DNA of 15,039 bases, from positions 1 to 15,039 of the forward strand of contig JARDZO010000126.1 of assembly GCA_029240815.1 (NCBI GenBank), written 5' to 3'. A program made the position numbers and the translations under genes. The notes beneath the pieces were generated by a model. It was given only the letters and a program-made list of their open reading frames with translations, ran no database searches and was not told the DNA's origin. Shown piece after piece: positions 1 through 6,470 of the stretch (position 1 is the first letter of the stretch; each line of letters opens with the position of its first letter). Source of the DNA: Brevibacillus sp. GTDB lineage: Bacteria > Bacillota > Bacilli > Brevibacillales > Brevibacillaceae.

Positions 1-95
1 GGCCCGCCGTATTGCGTAATGAGGAATTTCGCCATTTGCAGATCCGGCTTGCTCACCCGCACGGGAATTTCCAATGCTTTCTCATAGATCCACAT
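1..95 (-). CDS. cotJC: Spore coat protein CotJC (N-terminal part; cut by window edge)
   Basis: CotJC is a manganese-catalase-like protein of the spore coat. Only the first 31 codons are inside the window; the reading frame stays open to base 1. The visible N-terminus reads MWIYEKALEIPVRV and continues to an ITQYGG segment. This matches the start of the CotJC family as I know it (MWxYEKxLxxPV... and QYGGP). The start is the ATG at 95-93, preceded by AGGAAGGTGA, which overlaps the cotJB stop codon. Tight spacing after cotJB points to one transcript and probable translational coupling. The catalytic part of the protein lies outside the window, so metal ligands cannot be checked. The identity rests on the short N-terminus plus the cotJB neighbour. 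Confidence 0.85.
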   Translation of the reverse strand, partial: MWIYEKALEIPVRVSKPDLQMAKFLITQYGG

Positions 96-111
96 ACACC
101 TGTCACCTTCC

Positions 112-363
112 TCAATACTCAATTTCCCATGGCCAGGGTGTCTTGTGCCATACCCAACGGTCAGGGGACGAGGAGTTACCGTACTGCATCAGCGGGCCGC
201 GTTCCTTTTCGTACGCTTGTTTCAATTGCCCCAGCTGCTCGGACAATTCTTTGTACTGCTTCACGGCACGCTGGTCGTCCGGATTCATGTCCAAATACAA
301 CTGCAGCTCCACGAGTGCAAACTGGACTTCCTGCAAGCGTCTCAGCGTATTGCCGTATGTCAT
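112..363 (-). CDS. cotJB: Spore coat protein CotJB
   Basis: CotJB is a small spore coat component, normally encoded in the cotJABC operon that is expressed in the mother cell during sporulation. The 83-residue protein has the family's usual length and marks: the segment LQEVQFALVELQLYLD near residue 10, NPDDQ following it, the GPLMQYGNS segment in the second half, and the aromatic PWPWE tail. The ATG at 363-361 sits after an AGGAGG ribosome binding site. The gene is followed directly by cotJC. No CotJA-like reading frame is visible between this start and the terminator at 532-568, so the usual first gene of the operon is missing here or lies elsewhere. The intergenic DNA contains CATACGGT (446-453), loosely like a sigma-E -10 element, but I could not pair it with a convincing -35. 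Confidence 0.93.
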   Translation of the reverse strand: MTYGNTLRRLQEVQFALVELQLYLDMNPDDQRAVKQYKELSEQLGQLKQAYEKERGPLMQYGNSSSPDRWVWHKTPWPWEIEY

Positions 364-531
364 AACTTGTCTCCTCCTGTTGCCTGTTTGCCTTACGTCT
401 CACGTACTCCCTGGGACGAGCAAACAAGACACGTTCCCTGCTATCACCGTATGCAGATAGGCATTTGACGGTCTCTCTCTTTTGCAAATTTGAAATCTGA
501 TTTGCTGATCCTATAGGAAAATAACAAAAAA

Positions 532-568
532 CCTTTCCTTCCGGGATGAACGTTCCCGGAAGGAAAGG
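532..568 (-). terminator. Rho-independent terminator of the 93-residue gene
   Basis: A perfect 15-bp stem (532-546 with 554-568) encloses a 7-base loop. On the minus strand it is followed by a run of six T's (526-531). It lies 24 bp past the stop of the gene at 593-874 and upstream of cotJB, so it separates the two transcription units. Confidence 0.93.
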
Positions 569-592
569 CTGCTCTGTTTATCCGATTTGCAA

Positions 593-874
593 TTACTGGT
601 TCGCTACTTTTTCTTTGCTCTTGGTAACAATGTGGTGACCGATCGGCAAACCACGTTGTTCCAGCTCAGCGGCGGTCAGAATATGGAGCGTCTCACTTTT
701 ACACGGCATTGGCATCAAACCGCCCAAAGGACTCATCACTCTTCCAATCGTATCGGTCTCGATGAGCACGTACAGTCCTTTTTCCTCCAATTGTTGAATA
801 AATTCACCCCAACGCTTGGAAGTAATCTGATCCGCGTGCTTGGTGAACATGACACCCATTTCTTGTGCTAACAT
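593..874 (-). CDS. Hypothetical protein, 93 residues
   Basis: I do not recognise this protein. It is 93 residues, without a signal peptide or membrane segment. It has a basic, helix-prone N-terminal half (for example TSKRWGEFIQQLEEKGLYVLIE) and a middle rich in Gly, Met and Pro (GRVMSPLGGLMPMP). The C-terminal half reads ETLHILTAAELEQRGLPIGHH. The ATG at 874-872 follows a GGGGA-type ribosome binding site about 7 bases upstream. The gene has its own strong terminator at 532-568 and a candidate promoter plus palindrome at 899-956, so it looks like a single-gene unit. Its compact size and balanced composition argue for a real gene. It could be a sporulation or stress protein, but nothing in the sequence decides this. 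Confidence 0.72.
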   Translation of the reverse strand: MLAQEMGVMFTKHADQITSKRWGEFIQQLEEKGLYVLIETDTIGRVMSPLGGLMPMPCKSETLHILTAAELEQRGLPIGHHIVTKSKEKVANQ

Positions 875-898
875 TTCCAGTCCCCTTTGCCCTATCCC

Positions 899-956
899 TT
901 AGATATCTGCTTTAAAAGATATCCTAACAATACAGGGAAACCTCCCGTTCTTGCAA
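899..956 (-). promoter_or_regulatory. Candidate promoter with operator-like palindrome upstream of the 93-residue gene
   Basis: On the minus strand, TTGCAA (956-951) and TATTGT (932-927) are separated by 18 bp, giving a plausible sigma-A promoter. Directly downstream, over the expected start site, lies an inverted repeat: TTAGATATCT (899-908) pairs with AGATATCCTAA (917-927) with one bulged base. Its position suits either a repressor operator or a hairpin at the start of the transcript. No regulator is suggested by the sequence. Confidence 0.35.
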
Positions 957-1106
957 AATCCATGTCGGCCAAAAAATCGCGAAAATCGGTTATTTTCGAC
1001 CGCTTTTCGTTTCAGGAATCACGCCTCGTCACCACGCACGCCATTTGGTCATTCAGACTCTGTTTTTTGCAGCTTGCCTTTTTGAAGATCGCCTTTTTTT
1101 ATACCT

Positions 1107-1907
1107 TTATCGATAGCTGATTGCCTGCTTCCCCAGTGCTTCCCAGCTTTTCTGCATCGCAGTATGGGAGACACGTTGCTGTTTGACTCCCGTTAGCGGA
1201 TCGTTTACATAGGCGTACTGTTCATCGTATCCAACCAGAAGAACCGCGTGCTCGTCAAAAGGGGCTACCACTTTTTTCCCATCCTTATGCCAACTCTCCC
1301 ACTCCGTAGGTAACTGAAAATCTCCAGTGGTCCATATGACAACAGGATGCCCGGCTGCGACACTATCCAAGATGGCCTGATAGGAGGTTCCAGTTAAATT
1401 GACTGTCCGTTCCTTGACATAGCGGCGCAGCAGCTCTTCCAACGGTTTGTTGTAAACGGCAAAGCCTTTGCGGACGCCGGTCATGTCCCCCACAAATCCC
1501 TTGTTGGGATCTCCCCATTCCTTGATGTCTCCATTTCTTTGAACCAATGGCTCGGGATCTTTCTTTACTTGCCGGGCCAAAGACAGTTTATCCACGTCGT
1601 GACCTGCATGTCTAAGCAGCATCGCTAGACTTGTTACTTCGCATCCGTATTTCAATTCCGGATTTTGGCTGATAATCGGAACCTCCAGGATCACTTTTGC
1701 TGGCCGGGATGTCCGGTTCTCTGGTCGCAATGCTCCATTTGAACGCAAAGGTAATGATGGAACATTCTCTTCACTTACGCGTGCTTGCTGGATAGAAGCT
1801 GGGGGCTGTTGTTCCTTTGCTTTAGGCTGCTCTATTGCCTGAGGCGTCGTACAGCCGGTTATCAAAACCATCAGGGCGGAATATAGACAGGGGCCTGTTT
1901 TTTTCAC
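1107..1907 (-). CDS. C39-family (papain-fold) cysteine peptidase-like lipoprotein
   Basis: A 266-residue putative lipoprotein ending in a peptidase C39-like domain (C39_2 type, as in YvpB). The chosen start is GTG at 1907-1905, because AAAGGAG lies just upstream and the protein then begins with Lys-Lys, a hydrophobic stretch and the lipobox ITGC (Cys19). A Pro/Gln-rich linker follows to about residue 70. The domain shows VPIISQNPELKYGCEVTSLA (Gln81, Cys89), DEHAVLLVGYD (His220) and YVNDP (Asn235/Asp236), the expected Cys-His-Asn/Asp set with an oxyanion Gln. It should therefore sit anchored outside the membrane. Its substrate is unknown. It lies 67 bp after the YolD-like gene with no T-rich terminator between them, so read-through from the SOS cassette is possible. 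A longer open frame up to 2117 overlaps yolD out of frame and is not the start. Confidence 0.85.
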   Translation of the reverse strand: MKKTGPCLYSALMVLITGCTTPQAIEQPKAKEQQPPASIQQARVSEENVPSLPLRSNGALRPENRTSRPAKVILEVPIISQNPELKYGCEVTSLAMLLRHAGHDVDKLSLARQVKKDPEPLVQRNGDIKEWGDPNKGFVGDMTGVRKGFAVYNKPLEELLRRYVKERTVNLTGTSYQAILDSVAAGHPVVIWTTGDFQLPTEWESWHKDGKKVVAPFDEHAVLLVGYDEQYAYVNDPLTGVKQQRVSHTAMQKSWEALGKQAISYR

Positions 1908-1915
1908 GGATGGCT

Positions 1916-1938
1916 CTCCTTTGGCTTTTATCCAAAGG
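1916..1938 (-). promoter_or_regulatory. Hairpin covering the ribosome binding site of the C39 lipoprotein gene
   Basis: CCTTTGG and CCAAAGG form a perfect 7-bp stem (1918-1924 with 1932-1938) around a 7-base loop. On the minus strand the 3' arm contains most of the AAAGGAG Shine-Dalgarno sequence (1922-1916). Folding would hide the ribosome binding site. There is no T-run after it, so it is not an ordinary terminator. Whether it matters in the cell is inference. Confidence 0.45.
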
Positions 1939-1974
1939 GTTCCCGACTGGCCTAGAGCACATGTATACGGACGT

Positions 1975-2325
1975 CTAAAGAGAGGCTGCCAGCTCCACCT
2001 GCAGTAGCCGCGCAAACGGGATCCAGTGGATATCGGTACCAGCGCGCAGCTTGATCCGTCGCTTTTCCTGATCAATATGAATGACGTGAGCGGACAAACG
2101 GCGCGGCTGCTGTCCATCGTAGTAGGTTACAGTCAGGCCACTCCCCGTCTGAAACGCTTGCCACACTTGCTCACTCATCTCTCCCAGCTGTTCTTGATCC
2201 AGCTGCGGCGGTACATAGCGGCGTTCCTCTTCCTTGATCCGTGCGTACAATTCGCGATGCTCTGGCAGAACGAATCGGCTTGAAGCAAACAGATTATCCT
2301 TTTTGGACACACGCGTCTCCCTCAT
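1975..2325 (-). CDS. YolD-like protein
   Basis: A 116-residue protein of the YolD-like family. The family marks are visible: QVWQAFQTGSGLTVTYYDGQ, then HVIHIDQEKRRIKL, ending in IHWIPFARLLQVEL. This is the pattern of a small beta-rich domain with the conserved W..I/F motif. YolD-like proteins are usually encoded beside Y-family polymerases in Bacillus (uvrX-yolD, yqjW-yqjX) and have been predicted to play the role of UmuD; the biochemical role is not settled. The start at 2325 was chosen because ATG overlaps the upstream stop as ATGA, with GGAGAG about 8 bases before it. The 19 extra in-frame codons upstream lie inside the preceding gene. It is the third gene of the LexA-box cassette. Confidence 0.85.
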   Translation of the reverse strand: MRETRVSKKDNLFASSRFVLPEHRELYARIKEEERRYVPPQLDQEQLGEMSEQVWQAFQTGSGLTVTYYDGQQPRRLSAHVIHIDQEKRRIKLRAGTDIHWIPFARLLQVELAASL

Positions 2326-2714
2326 GGTGTCTTCTCTCCTCGCTGATATTGTGCAATCCATTGACCGACGAGCTCCTGGCATTCAGCCCGCAAGATTTCG
2401 ATCGAGTAGATCGCCTCGCGTAAATACCCGCGCTGCCGATAATGTACGATGTAGACATGCCCCTGTCTTTGGTAGCTGACCACCACACAGCCTTGCTGGC
2501 GCAACAGACGCCGCAGCTGGTGATGCTGCCGCTCTGCCCAACGGGAGATCTCCAGGAATAGCCAATCAAAAACGGCCTGATACGACAGCTTCAGTGGCAC
2601 GATCCGAACCTCTCCCAAATCCACCATGGCAGCACGAAACAAGATGCCAAACAGGATATACAGGCGCATCATCTCCTGTTCCCCTTCTGCTGACGACACC
2701 TGTTGTTCGGTCAC
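2322..2714 (-). CDS. Unrecognised 130-residue protein within the SOS polymerase cassette
   Basis: I do not recognise this family. The gene starts with GTG at 2714-2712, overlapping the polymerase stop as GTGA, and ends overlapping the YolD start as ATGA. All three proteins should therefore be made from one mRNA in coupled fashion. The 130-residue product has an N-terminal acidic stretch, a hydrophobic segment (MRLYILFGILFRAAMV, residues 16-31) and a helix-rich Arg/Gln centre (EISRWAERQHHQLRRLLRQQ). A beta-like segment follows (CVVVSYQRQGHVYIVHYRQRGY), then a helical C-terminus. The hydrophobic segment is short and could be a buried core rather than a membrane anchor. A ribosome binding site GGGGGG lies 8 bases before the GTG. 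By position it may be an accessory factor of the translesion polymerase; that is inference only. Confidence 0.82.
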   Translation of the reverse strand: MTEQQVSSAEGEQEMMRLYILFGILFRAAMVDLGEVRIVPLKLSYQAVFDWLFLEISRWAERQHHQLRRLLRQQGCVVVSYQRQGHVYIVHYRQRGYLREAIYSIEILRAECQELVGQWIAQYQRGEKTP

Positions 2715-3952
2715 TTGTAATGCCCCCCGATCTTGCGGGCACGCTCTTTCGCCTGACCTGCTCCCAGCAGAGAAGCTGCCCGCAGGATCGCGTCCTGACC
2801 GTAACGGGTACGGATGTCATCCATCGCATGGGCGAGCGAGCGGCGTTTGTGATTATCAGTAAACAGATTGAGCTGCAGGACATTGTCTGGCACCAGCTGG
2901 CCCAGCGTGACGCCAATACTGCGCACGGGGGTCTCTTGCCAGTGTCGGTCAAAGAGGCAAGAGGCCGCTTCATACAGCGTCATCGCATCGTTGGTCTGCT
3001 CCTCCAATTTCATCTGTCGGCCAAAACCTGTCGTCACATCGAAATCAGCTCCGCGACAGCCGACAGACAGCACAGAGCCCATCAACTCCTTGCTCCGCGC
3101 TCGACGGCACACCTCTTCACACAGCTCCAGCAGCACGACCTTGATTTCAGCACCCGTATGGTAATCCCGCGGCAGTGTCATATGATGGCCGATCCCTTTT
3201 TGCGTATCGTACGTATTCAATGAAACGGGCGAATCATCCAGCCCTTGGGCTGTACGCCACAGCACCTCGCCATTCACCCCAAAGCGGCGAGTGAGCACGG
3301 TCGGTGCCAGCTCCGCCAGCTGCCTGATCTGATAGACCCCCATGCGGTGAAAGTGACGCTTCATCCGCGAGCCTACCCCAAACAGCTTTTCAATCGGCAG
3401 CTTCCAGAGCGTGTCGGCCAGCTCCTCCCGCTTGAGCCAAAAAACGCCCTCTTCCCGCTTCTTGGCGAAGTTGTCACAAGCCATTTTGGCCAATACCTTA
3501 TTTTCTCCGATCCCAACCCGGCAGTTGATCCCGGTCTCCAGCCACACACGCCGCCGTATTTGCGCAGCCATCTGCAACGCATCGCCAAACAGGTGCATAC
3601 TGCCCGTCACATCGAGAAACTGTTCGTCAATCGAATACGGCTCTACCTTATCCGTAAACGACTCAAAAATGTGGGTAATCTGCATAGAGATGCGGATGTA
3701 CATTTCCATCCGCGGGCGAACAACCACGAGGTTACGACACTTCTGCTGAGCCTGCCATAAGGCTTCTGCCGTGACCACTCCGTACGATTTGGCAATCGGA
3801 CACGCCGCCAGGACCACCCCGCTGCGCCTTTCCGGATCCCCCGCTACGACGATCGGTTGGTTTCTCAGCTGCGGATTGGCCGCTTTCTCGATACTGGCAT
3901 AAAAGCTCTGCATATCGACCAAAAAAACGATCCGTTTGTTCGCATTGGCCAT
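2711..3952 (-). CDS. Y-family translesion DNA polymerase (DinB/UvrX type)
   Basis: Error-prone polymerase that copies past damaged bases, 413 residues, close to Bacillus YqjW/UvrX in length. Catalytic residues are intact: Asp13 in LVDMQSFYAS and Asp109-Glu110 in YSIDEQFLDVTG. A helix-hairpin-helix lies at about 190-214 (LFGVGSRMKRHFHRMGV), followed by the little-finger domain. The sequence VLQLNLFTD near residues 358-366 contains QLNLF, a near-perfect sliding-clamp binding motif, so recruitment to DnaN is expected. ATG at 3952-3950 follows AAGGGGATGG. Two LexA boxes upstream indicate SOS induction, and its stop overlaps the next gene. The SIDE motif and context make the family firm. I cannot tell whether the best name is yqjW, uvrX or dinB. 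Confidence 0.95.
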   Translation of the reverse strand: MANANKRIVFLVDMQSFYASIEKAANPQLRNQPIVVAGDPERRSGVVLAACPIAKSYGVVTAEALWQAQQKCRNLVVVRPRMEMYIRISMQITHIFESFTDKVEPYSIDEQFLDVTGSMHLFGDALQMAAQIRRRVWLETGINCRVGIGENKVLAKMACDNFAKKREEGVFWLKREELADTLWKLPIEKLFGVGSRMKRHFHRMGVYQIRQLAELAPTVLTRRFGVNGEVLWRTAQGLDDSPVSLNTYDTQKGIGHHMTLPRDYHTGAEIKVVLLELCEEVCRRARSKELMGSVLSVGCRGADFDVTTGFGRQMKLEEQTNDAMTLYEAASCLFDRHWQETPVRSIGVTLGQLVPDNVLQLNLFTDNHKRRSLAHAMDDIRTRYGQDAILRAASLLGAGQAKERARKIGGHYK

Positions 3953-4046
3953 ATTGCCATCCCCTTATTCATTAGAAAACTTGGCTACACCAAGCCTTTG
4001 GCGGAGCCTTAGTTGCATGATAAGACTCTTATAAATCATTATTTGC

Positions 4047-4060
4047 AGAACAAATGTTCG
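4047..4060 (-). promoter_or_regulatory. LexA (SOS) box 1
   Basis: AGAACAAATGTTCG matches the Bacillus LexA consensus CGAACRNRYGTTCG at 13 of 14 positions, with intact GAAC-N4-GTTC half-sites. It lies downstream of the extended -10 element at 4078-4083, in the first part of the expected transcript, about 95 bp from the polymerase start codon. Confidence 0.85.
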
Positions 4061-4077
4061 CAACCCCTTTTGTTCTT

Positions 4078-4098
4078 AGTATAGCAAACAAACGTTCG
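4078..4098 (-). promoter_or_regulatory. Extended -10 promoter with overlapping LexA box 2
   Basis: On the minus strand TGC-TATACT (4086-4078) forms an extended -10 element. A second LexA-like box, CGAACGTTTGTTTG (4098-4085), lies immediately upstream and overlaps the TGC. Bound LexA would block the -35/-10 region. This box is weaker than box 1: the second half-site is GTTTG. No good -35 hexamer is seen, as is common for extended -10 promoters. The same region lies between divergent genes and could also affect the VOC gene. Confidence 0.65.
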
Positions 4099-4236
4099 CT
4101 TTTATACCCCTTCCTCTCAAAAATGTGCTAGTAAATTTTTCTTGATCTCAGCAGGGATTCAAAGCGCATGAGCGAATCCAGTACAAAAAGCAGGCGAGCT
4201 ATGAACCGACTATCCTCCAAAAAGAAGGTGAATGCC

Positions 4237-4596
4237 ATGACAATTTCTCCTCTGTTCTCCGAAATCGGCGCTGTATTCGTACCTGTTCAGCACATAGAGG
4301 CAGCCCGCGACTGGTATTGCCGACTCCTCGGCATTCCCGCTGACCAGGACATCTTGTTCGGGCATTTGTACTGCATCCCGATGCAAAATGGCCTCACACT
4401 CATCCTGGACAGCAACATTTTCTCTAAAAAGTCCCCTAGTGATGCCCCGCTGTTTCATTTCAACACGCAGGATATCGAGGCCGCTTACCGTTATCTTCAA
4501 GAAAATGGCGTGGAACTGGTGAGTACAATCGAAAATGGGCACTGGTTCACCTTTCGCGCCCCCGACCAAAACCTACTGATGGCATGCAAATGCTAA
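4237..4596 (+). CDS. VOC (glyoxalase/bleomycin-resistance fold) family protein
   Basis: A 119-residue single-domain protein of the vicinal oxygen chelate superfamily. The N-terminal unit reads IGAVFVPVQHIEAARDWYCRLLGI, the classic start of a beta-alpha-beta-beta-beta module. It is followed by LYCIPMQNGLTLILD. The second module reads LFHFNTQDIEAAYRYLQENGVEL, ending HWFTFRAPDQNLLMACKC. Members are metal-dependent enzymes or antibiotic-binding proteins; the substrate here cannot be told. The start ATG at 4237 was chosen because AGAAGGTG lies 7 bases upstream and the VOC fold starts soon after. An in-frame ATG at 4168 would add 23 Lys/Ser-rich residues outside the fold. A GNAT remnant follows 30 bp downstream on the same strand. 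Confidence 0.85.
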   Translation: MTISPLFSEIGAVFVPVQHIEAARDWYCRLLGIPADQDILFGHLYCIPMQNGLTLILDSNIFSKKSPSDAPLFHFNTQDIEAAYRYLQENGVELVSTIENGHWFTFRAPDQNLLMACKC

Positions 4597-4626
4597 TGAC
4601 GGATACCTACAAAAAAGGAGAACACT

Positions 4627-4817
4627 ATGACGATGACGATCACGTCACCTCATCGCTGAACAGACAGAAACAGGCCAACCCGTCGGATGCGTCATCCTCG
4701 AAGGGCTGGCCCAATCACATGATTCCATTGAACTGATGCGCATTACGATAGCTGAAAAACGGTCGCGCAATCTTGCGCCAAGTCAAGCAGTCAGTATTCA
4801 CAGAACGAAAAGCTAAT
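4627..4817 (+). pseudogene. Decayed GNAT acetyltransferase gene (frameshifts and deletions)
   Basis: A good ribosome binding site (AAGGAG) precedes ATG at 4627, but that frame stops after ten codons. From 4646, in another frame, the DNA reads HLIAEQTETGQPVGCVILEG and on to ELMRITIAEK (4759), a typical GNAT beta3-beta4 stretch. A further shift at base 4760 restores GRAILRQVKQSVFTERKAN (4761-4817), the acetyl-CoA loop and following helix. About 50 N-terminal residues and the C-terminal third of the domain are missing. At least two frameshifts and two deletions are needed, so no functional enzyme can be made. The remnant runs into the last bases of the convergent lipoprotein gene. The family call relies on pattern recognition of the translated pieces. 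Confidence 0.72.
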
Positions 4818-6384
4818 GCTCGATGTCATGCTCGCTTTGCACGAGCAGCCCTTTGCCATCCTGACTCGCCCCAAACACCCCGAATCCAGTAGGCAACCCT
4901 TCCAGAATCACACGCTCCTGGCGCTGGTCAGCGTCAAATACACGCAACGATTGTGTGGATGGTTTGCCTTCCTTTCCTTCTTCCCACTTGGCGTACGCAA
5001 TCAGGTGGGTACCCGGAACCCAAATCCCTGTGCGCTCAAATTCCCCGATCTTATTTGCCCCTTGGTACAGCCCGCCATTAAAGTACATTTGATACTTCCC
5101 GTCATCCGACTGGTAATAACCCGACCACGAATCCTGGGCAACAGGCGGATTCCAGCTGGTCACCTTCTCTGTTTTCCAGTCGTAGCGCTGACGAATCTCG
5201 TTCAGGCTATCCGAATTCTCCCGCATGATGAAAGTAGCGTAGCGTCCGTCGTCGTCGAAAGTAACGGGCAGGATCGCCCCATCAGCCTCACTCGTCGGGA
5301 TCGTTCCTTTCACCGCACCTGGCAGGCGCTGCTCTTTCCCTGTTTCCAAGTCGGCGATGACCAGATCCAAATCCTTTTTCTGTTCTGCTGCGCCCACTGC
5401 CATCAATACGAATCGACGGTTATGGCTAAAACTGGCTCCATGCACGAAGCCCTTCACGTTGACAGGAACCGTCCATTCACTCTCAGGTACTTGCACTCTT
5501 TTTTCTGGCTTGGCGTAGAAAAAACCACGTCGATCCGCCACGAAGGCCCCTTTTCCCCGATAGTTCACAGTGAGCTCAATAGGATAACGAATCAGCTCCT
5601 TTTTGTTCAAAACATAAACAGCGTACAGAGGAATATGTCGGGCATCGCATTCACAATATTGCCGATAGCGGTAGGCGAGCAAAAACCGGCGCTCGTTATC
5701 CAATACATTCGAGACAAAGTAAGGAGCGGTAAAAGCCGAAAGCCTTTCTTTCCGAGCTCCGTCAAGGGAAATCTGCCAGATCTGACTGGGAACCATGGCT
5801 ACGGCATGAAACGCAAGTTCTTCCCCGATCACCTTTCCTTTGGCCGTCTTGGATCCCCCCGCATCCAAGACGTACTCGGGTCCTGCTCTATCGACCTCTG
5901 GCAGGTTTGTCAAGGTCGCCAGCACGTGCAGCTGCCTATCGTTGACCCAATGAAAAGAAAAGACAGGCTCTACGTGATGCACGGCAGGCTTTTCCTTGGC
6001 ATGGAGACGAATCGATGCTTCTACACTGGAACGGTCCATGGGCTCACGGAAAAAGAACGTGTACGCCTGCGGGGCAGTTCCCACGGTAGTGCGAATGGGG
6101 GAATGAAGCTGAGGCTCCTCATCCAGCTGAATTCGCACGTCTTCTTTCATCGCATCGTAGTCGTACGGGATCTCCTCGCGACGCCACTCCGCGGAAGCCG
6201 GGGATGGGGTAGGAGACGGACCAGGTTCAGTGACGGGAGAAGGCTCGGGAGCAGGAGGTGCAGGAGGTTCCACAGTCGTAGGTGATCCACTACTGACCGG
6301 ACTGCTACCCGAGCTACACCCGGTAATGAACAGTGCAGCTACAAGAAGCAAAAAACCTAAGGGAACAAAGCGAAGCAAACTCAT
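4813..6384 (-). CDS. Lipoprotein with SbsA-type Ig-like domain and probable beta-propeller
   Basis: A 523-residue exported protein. The start ATG at 6384 gives a signal peptide (MSLLRFVPLGFLLLVAALFI) ending in the lipobox FITGC (Cys23), and AAGGGG lies upstream. The extra 46 codons of the open frame up to 6522 run through the recG terminator and are not coding. Residues 24-68 are a Ser/Gly then Pro-rich linker suited to crossing the wall. Residues about 105-195 resemble a bacterial Ig-like domain of SbsA type (FREPMDRSSVEASIRL, then WVNDRQLHVLATLTNL and YVLDAGGSKTAKG). The remainder has repeated strand patterns such as GASFSHNRRFVLMAVG and VTFDDDGRYATFIM, typical of TolB/WD40-like propeller blades. 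Its function is unknown. The C-terminus meets a pseudogene, so it may be shortened. Confidence 0.83.
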   Translation of the reverse strand: MSLLRFVPLGFLLLVAALFITGCSSGSSPVSSGSPTTVEPPAPPAPEPSPVTEPGPSPTPSPASAEWRREEIPYDYDAMKEDVRIQLDEEPQLHSPIRTTVGTAPQAYTFFFREPMDRSSVEASIRLHAKEKPAVHHVEPVFSFHWVNDRQLHVLATLTNLPEVDRAGPEYVLDAGGSKTAKGKVIGEELAFHAVAMVPSQIWQISLDGARKERLSAFTAPYFVSNVLDNERRFLLAYRYRQYCECDARHIPLYAVYVLNKKELIRYPIELTVNYRGKGAFVADRRGFFYAKPEKRVQVPESEWTVPVNVKGFVHGASFSHNRRFVLMAVGAAEQKKDLDLVIADLETGKEQRLPGAVKGTIPTSEADGAILPVTFDDDGRYATFIMRENSDSLNEIRQRYDWKTEKVTSWNPPVAQDSWSGYYQSDDGKYQMYFNGGLYQGANKIGEFERTGIWVPGTHLIAYAKWEEGKEGKPSTQSLRVFDADQRQERVILEGLPTGFGVFGASQDGKGLLVQSEHDIEH

Positions 6385-6470
6385 GGGAGATCGCCCCTTT
6401 TTCCTATCTTGAATTTTTTTCCTAATATTGTTAATGACGTTGCTCGTGCGATATTCGTTTCCATTGATAC

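Noticed and set aside
176..487. Minus-strand 103-codon frame overlapping cotJB
   Set aside because: It is Arg-rich, out of frame with cotJB and does not resemble CotJA.
976..998. Hairpin CGAAAAT/ATTTTCG followed by T's on the minus strand, as a terminator of the C39 gene
   Set aside because: The stem is only 7 bp and AT-rich, and lies over 100 bp past the stop. It is too weak to call.
1908..2117. N-terminal extension of the C39 lipoprotein frame
   Set aside because: It overlaps the YolD gene out of frame and would bury the signal peptide. GTG at 1907 has a ribosome binding site and gives a proper lipoprotein start.
2594..3223. Plus-strand 209-codon frame opposite the polymerase
   Set aside because: It is antisense to a well-conserved polymerase gene, with no ribosome binding site or recognisable motif.
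4816..6285. Long plus-strand open frame of 489 codons opposite the lipoprotein gene
   Set aside because: It has no ribosome binding site and an unnatural composition. The minus-strand frame has a signal peptide, lipobox and recognisable domains, so this one is its antisense shadow.
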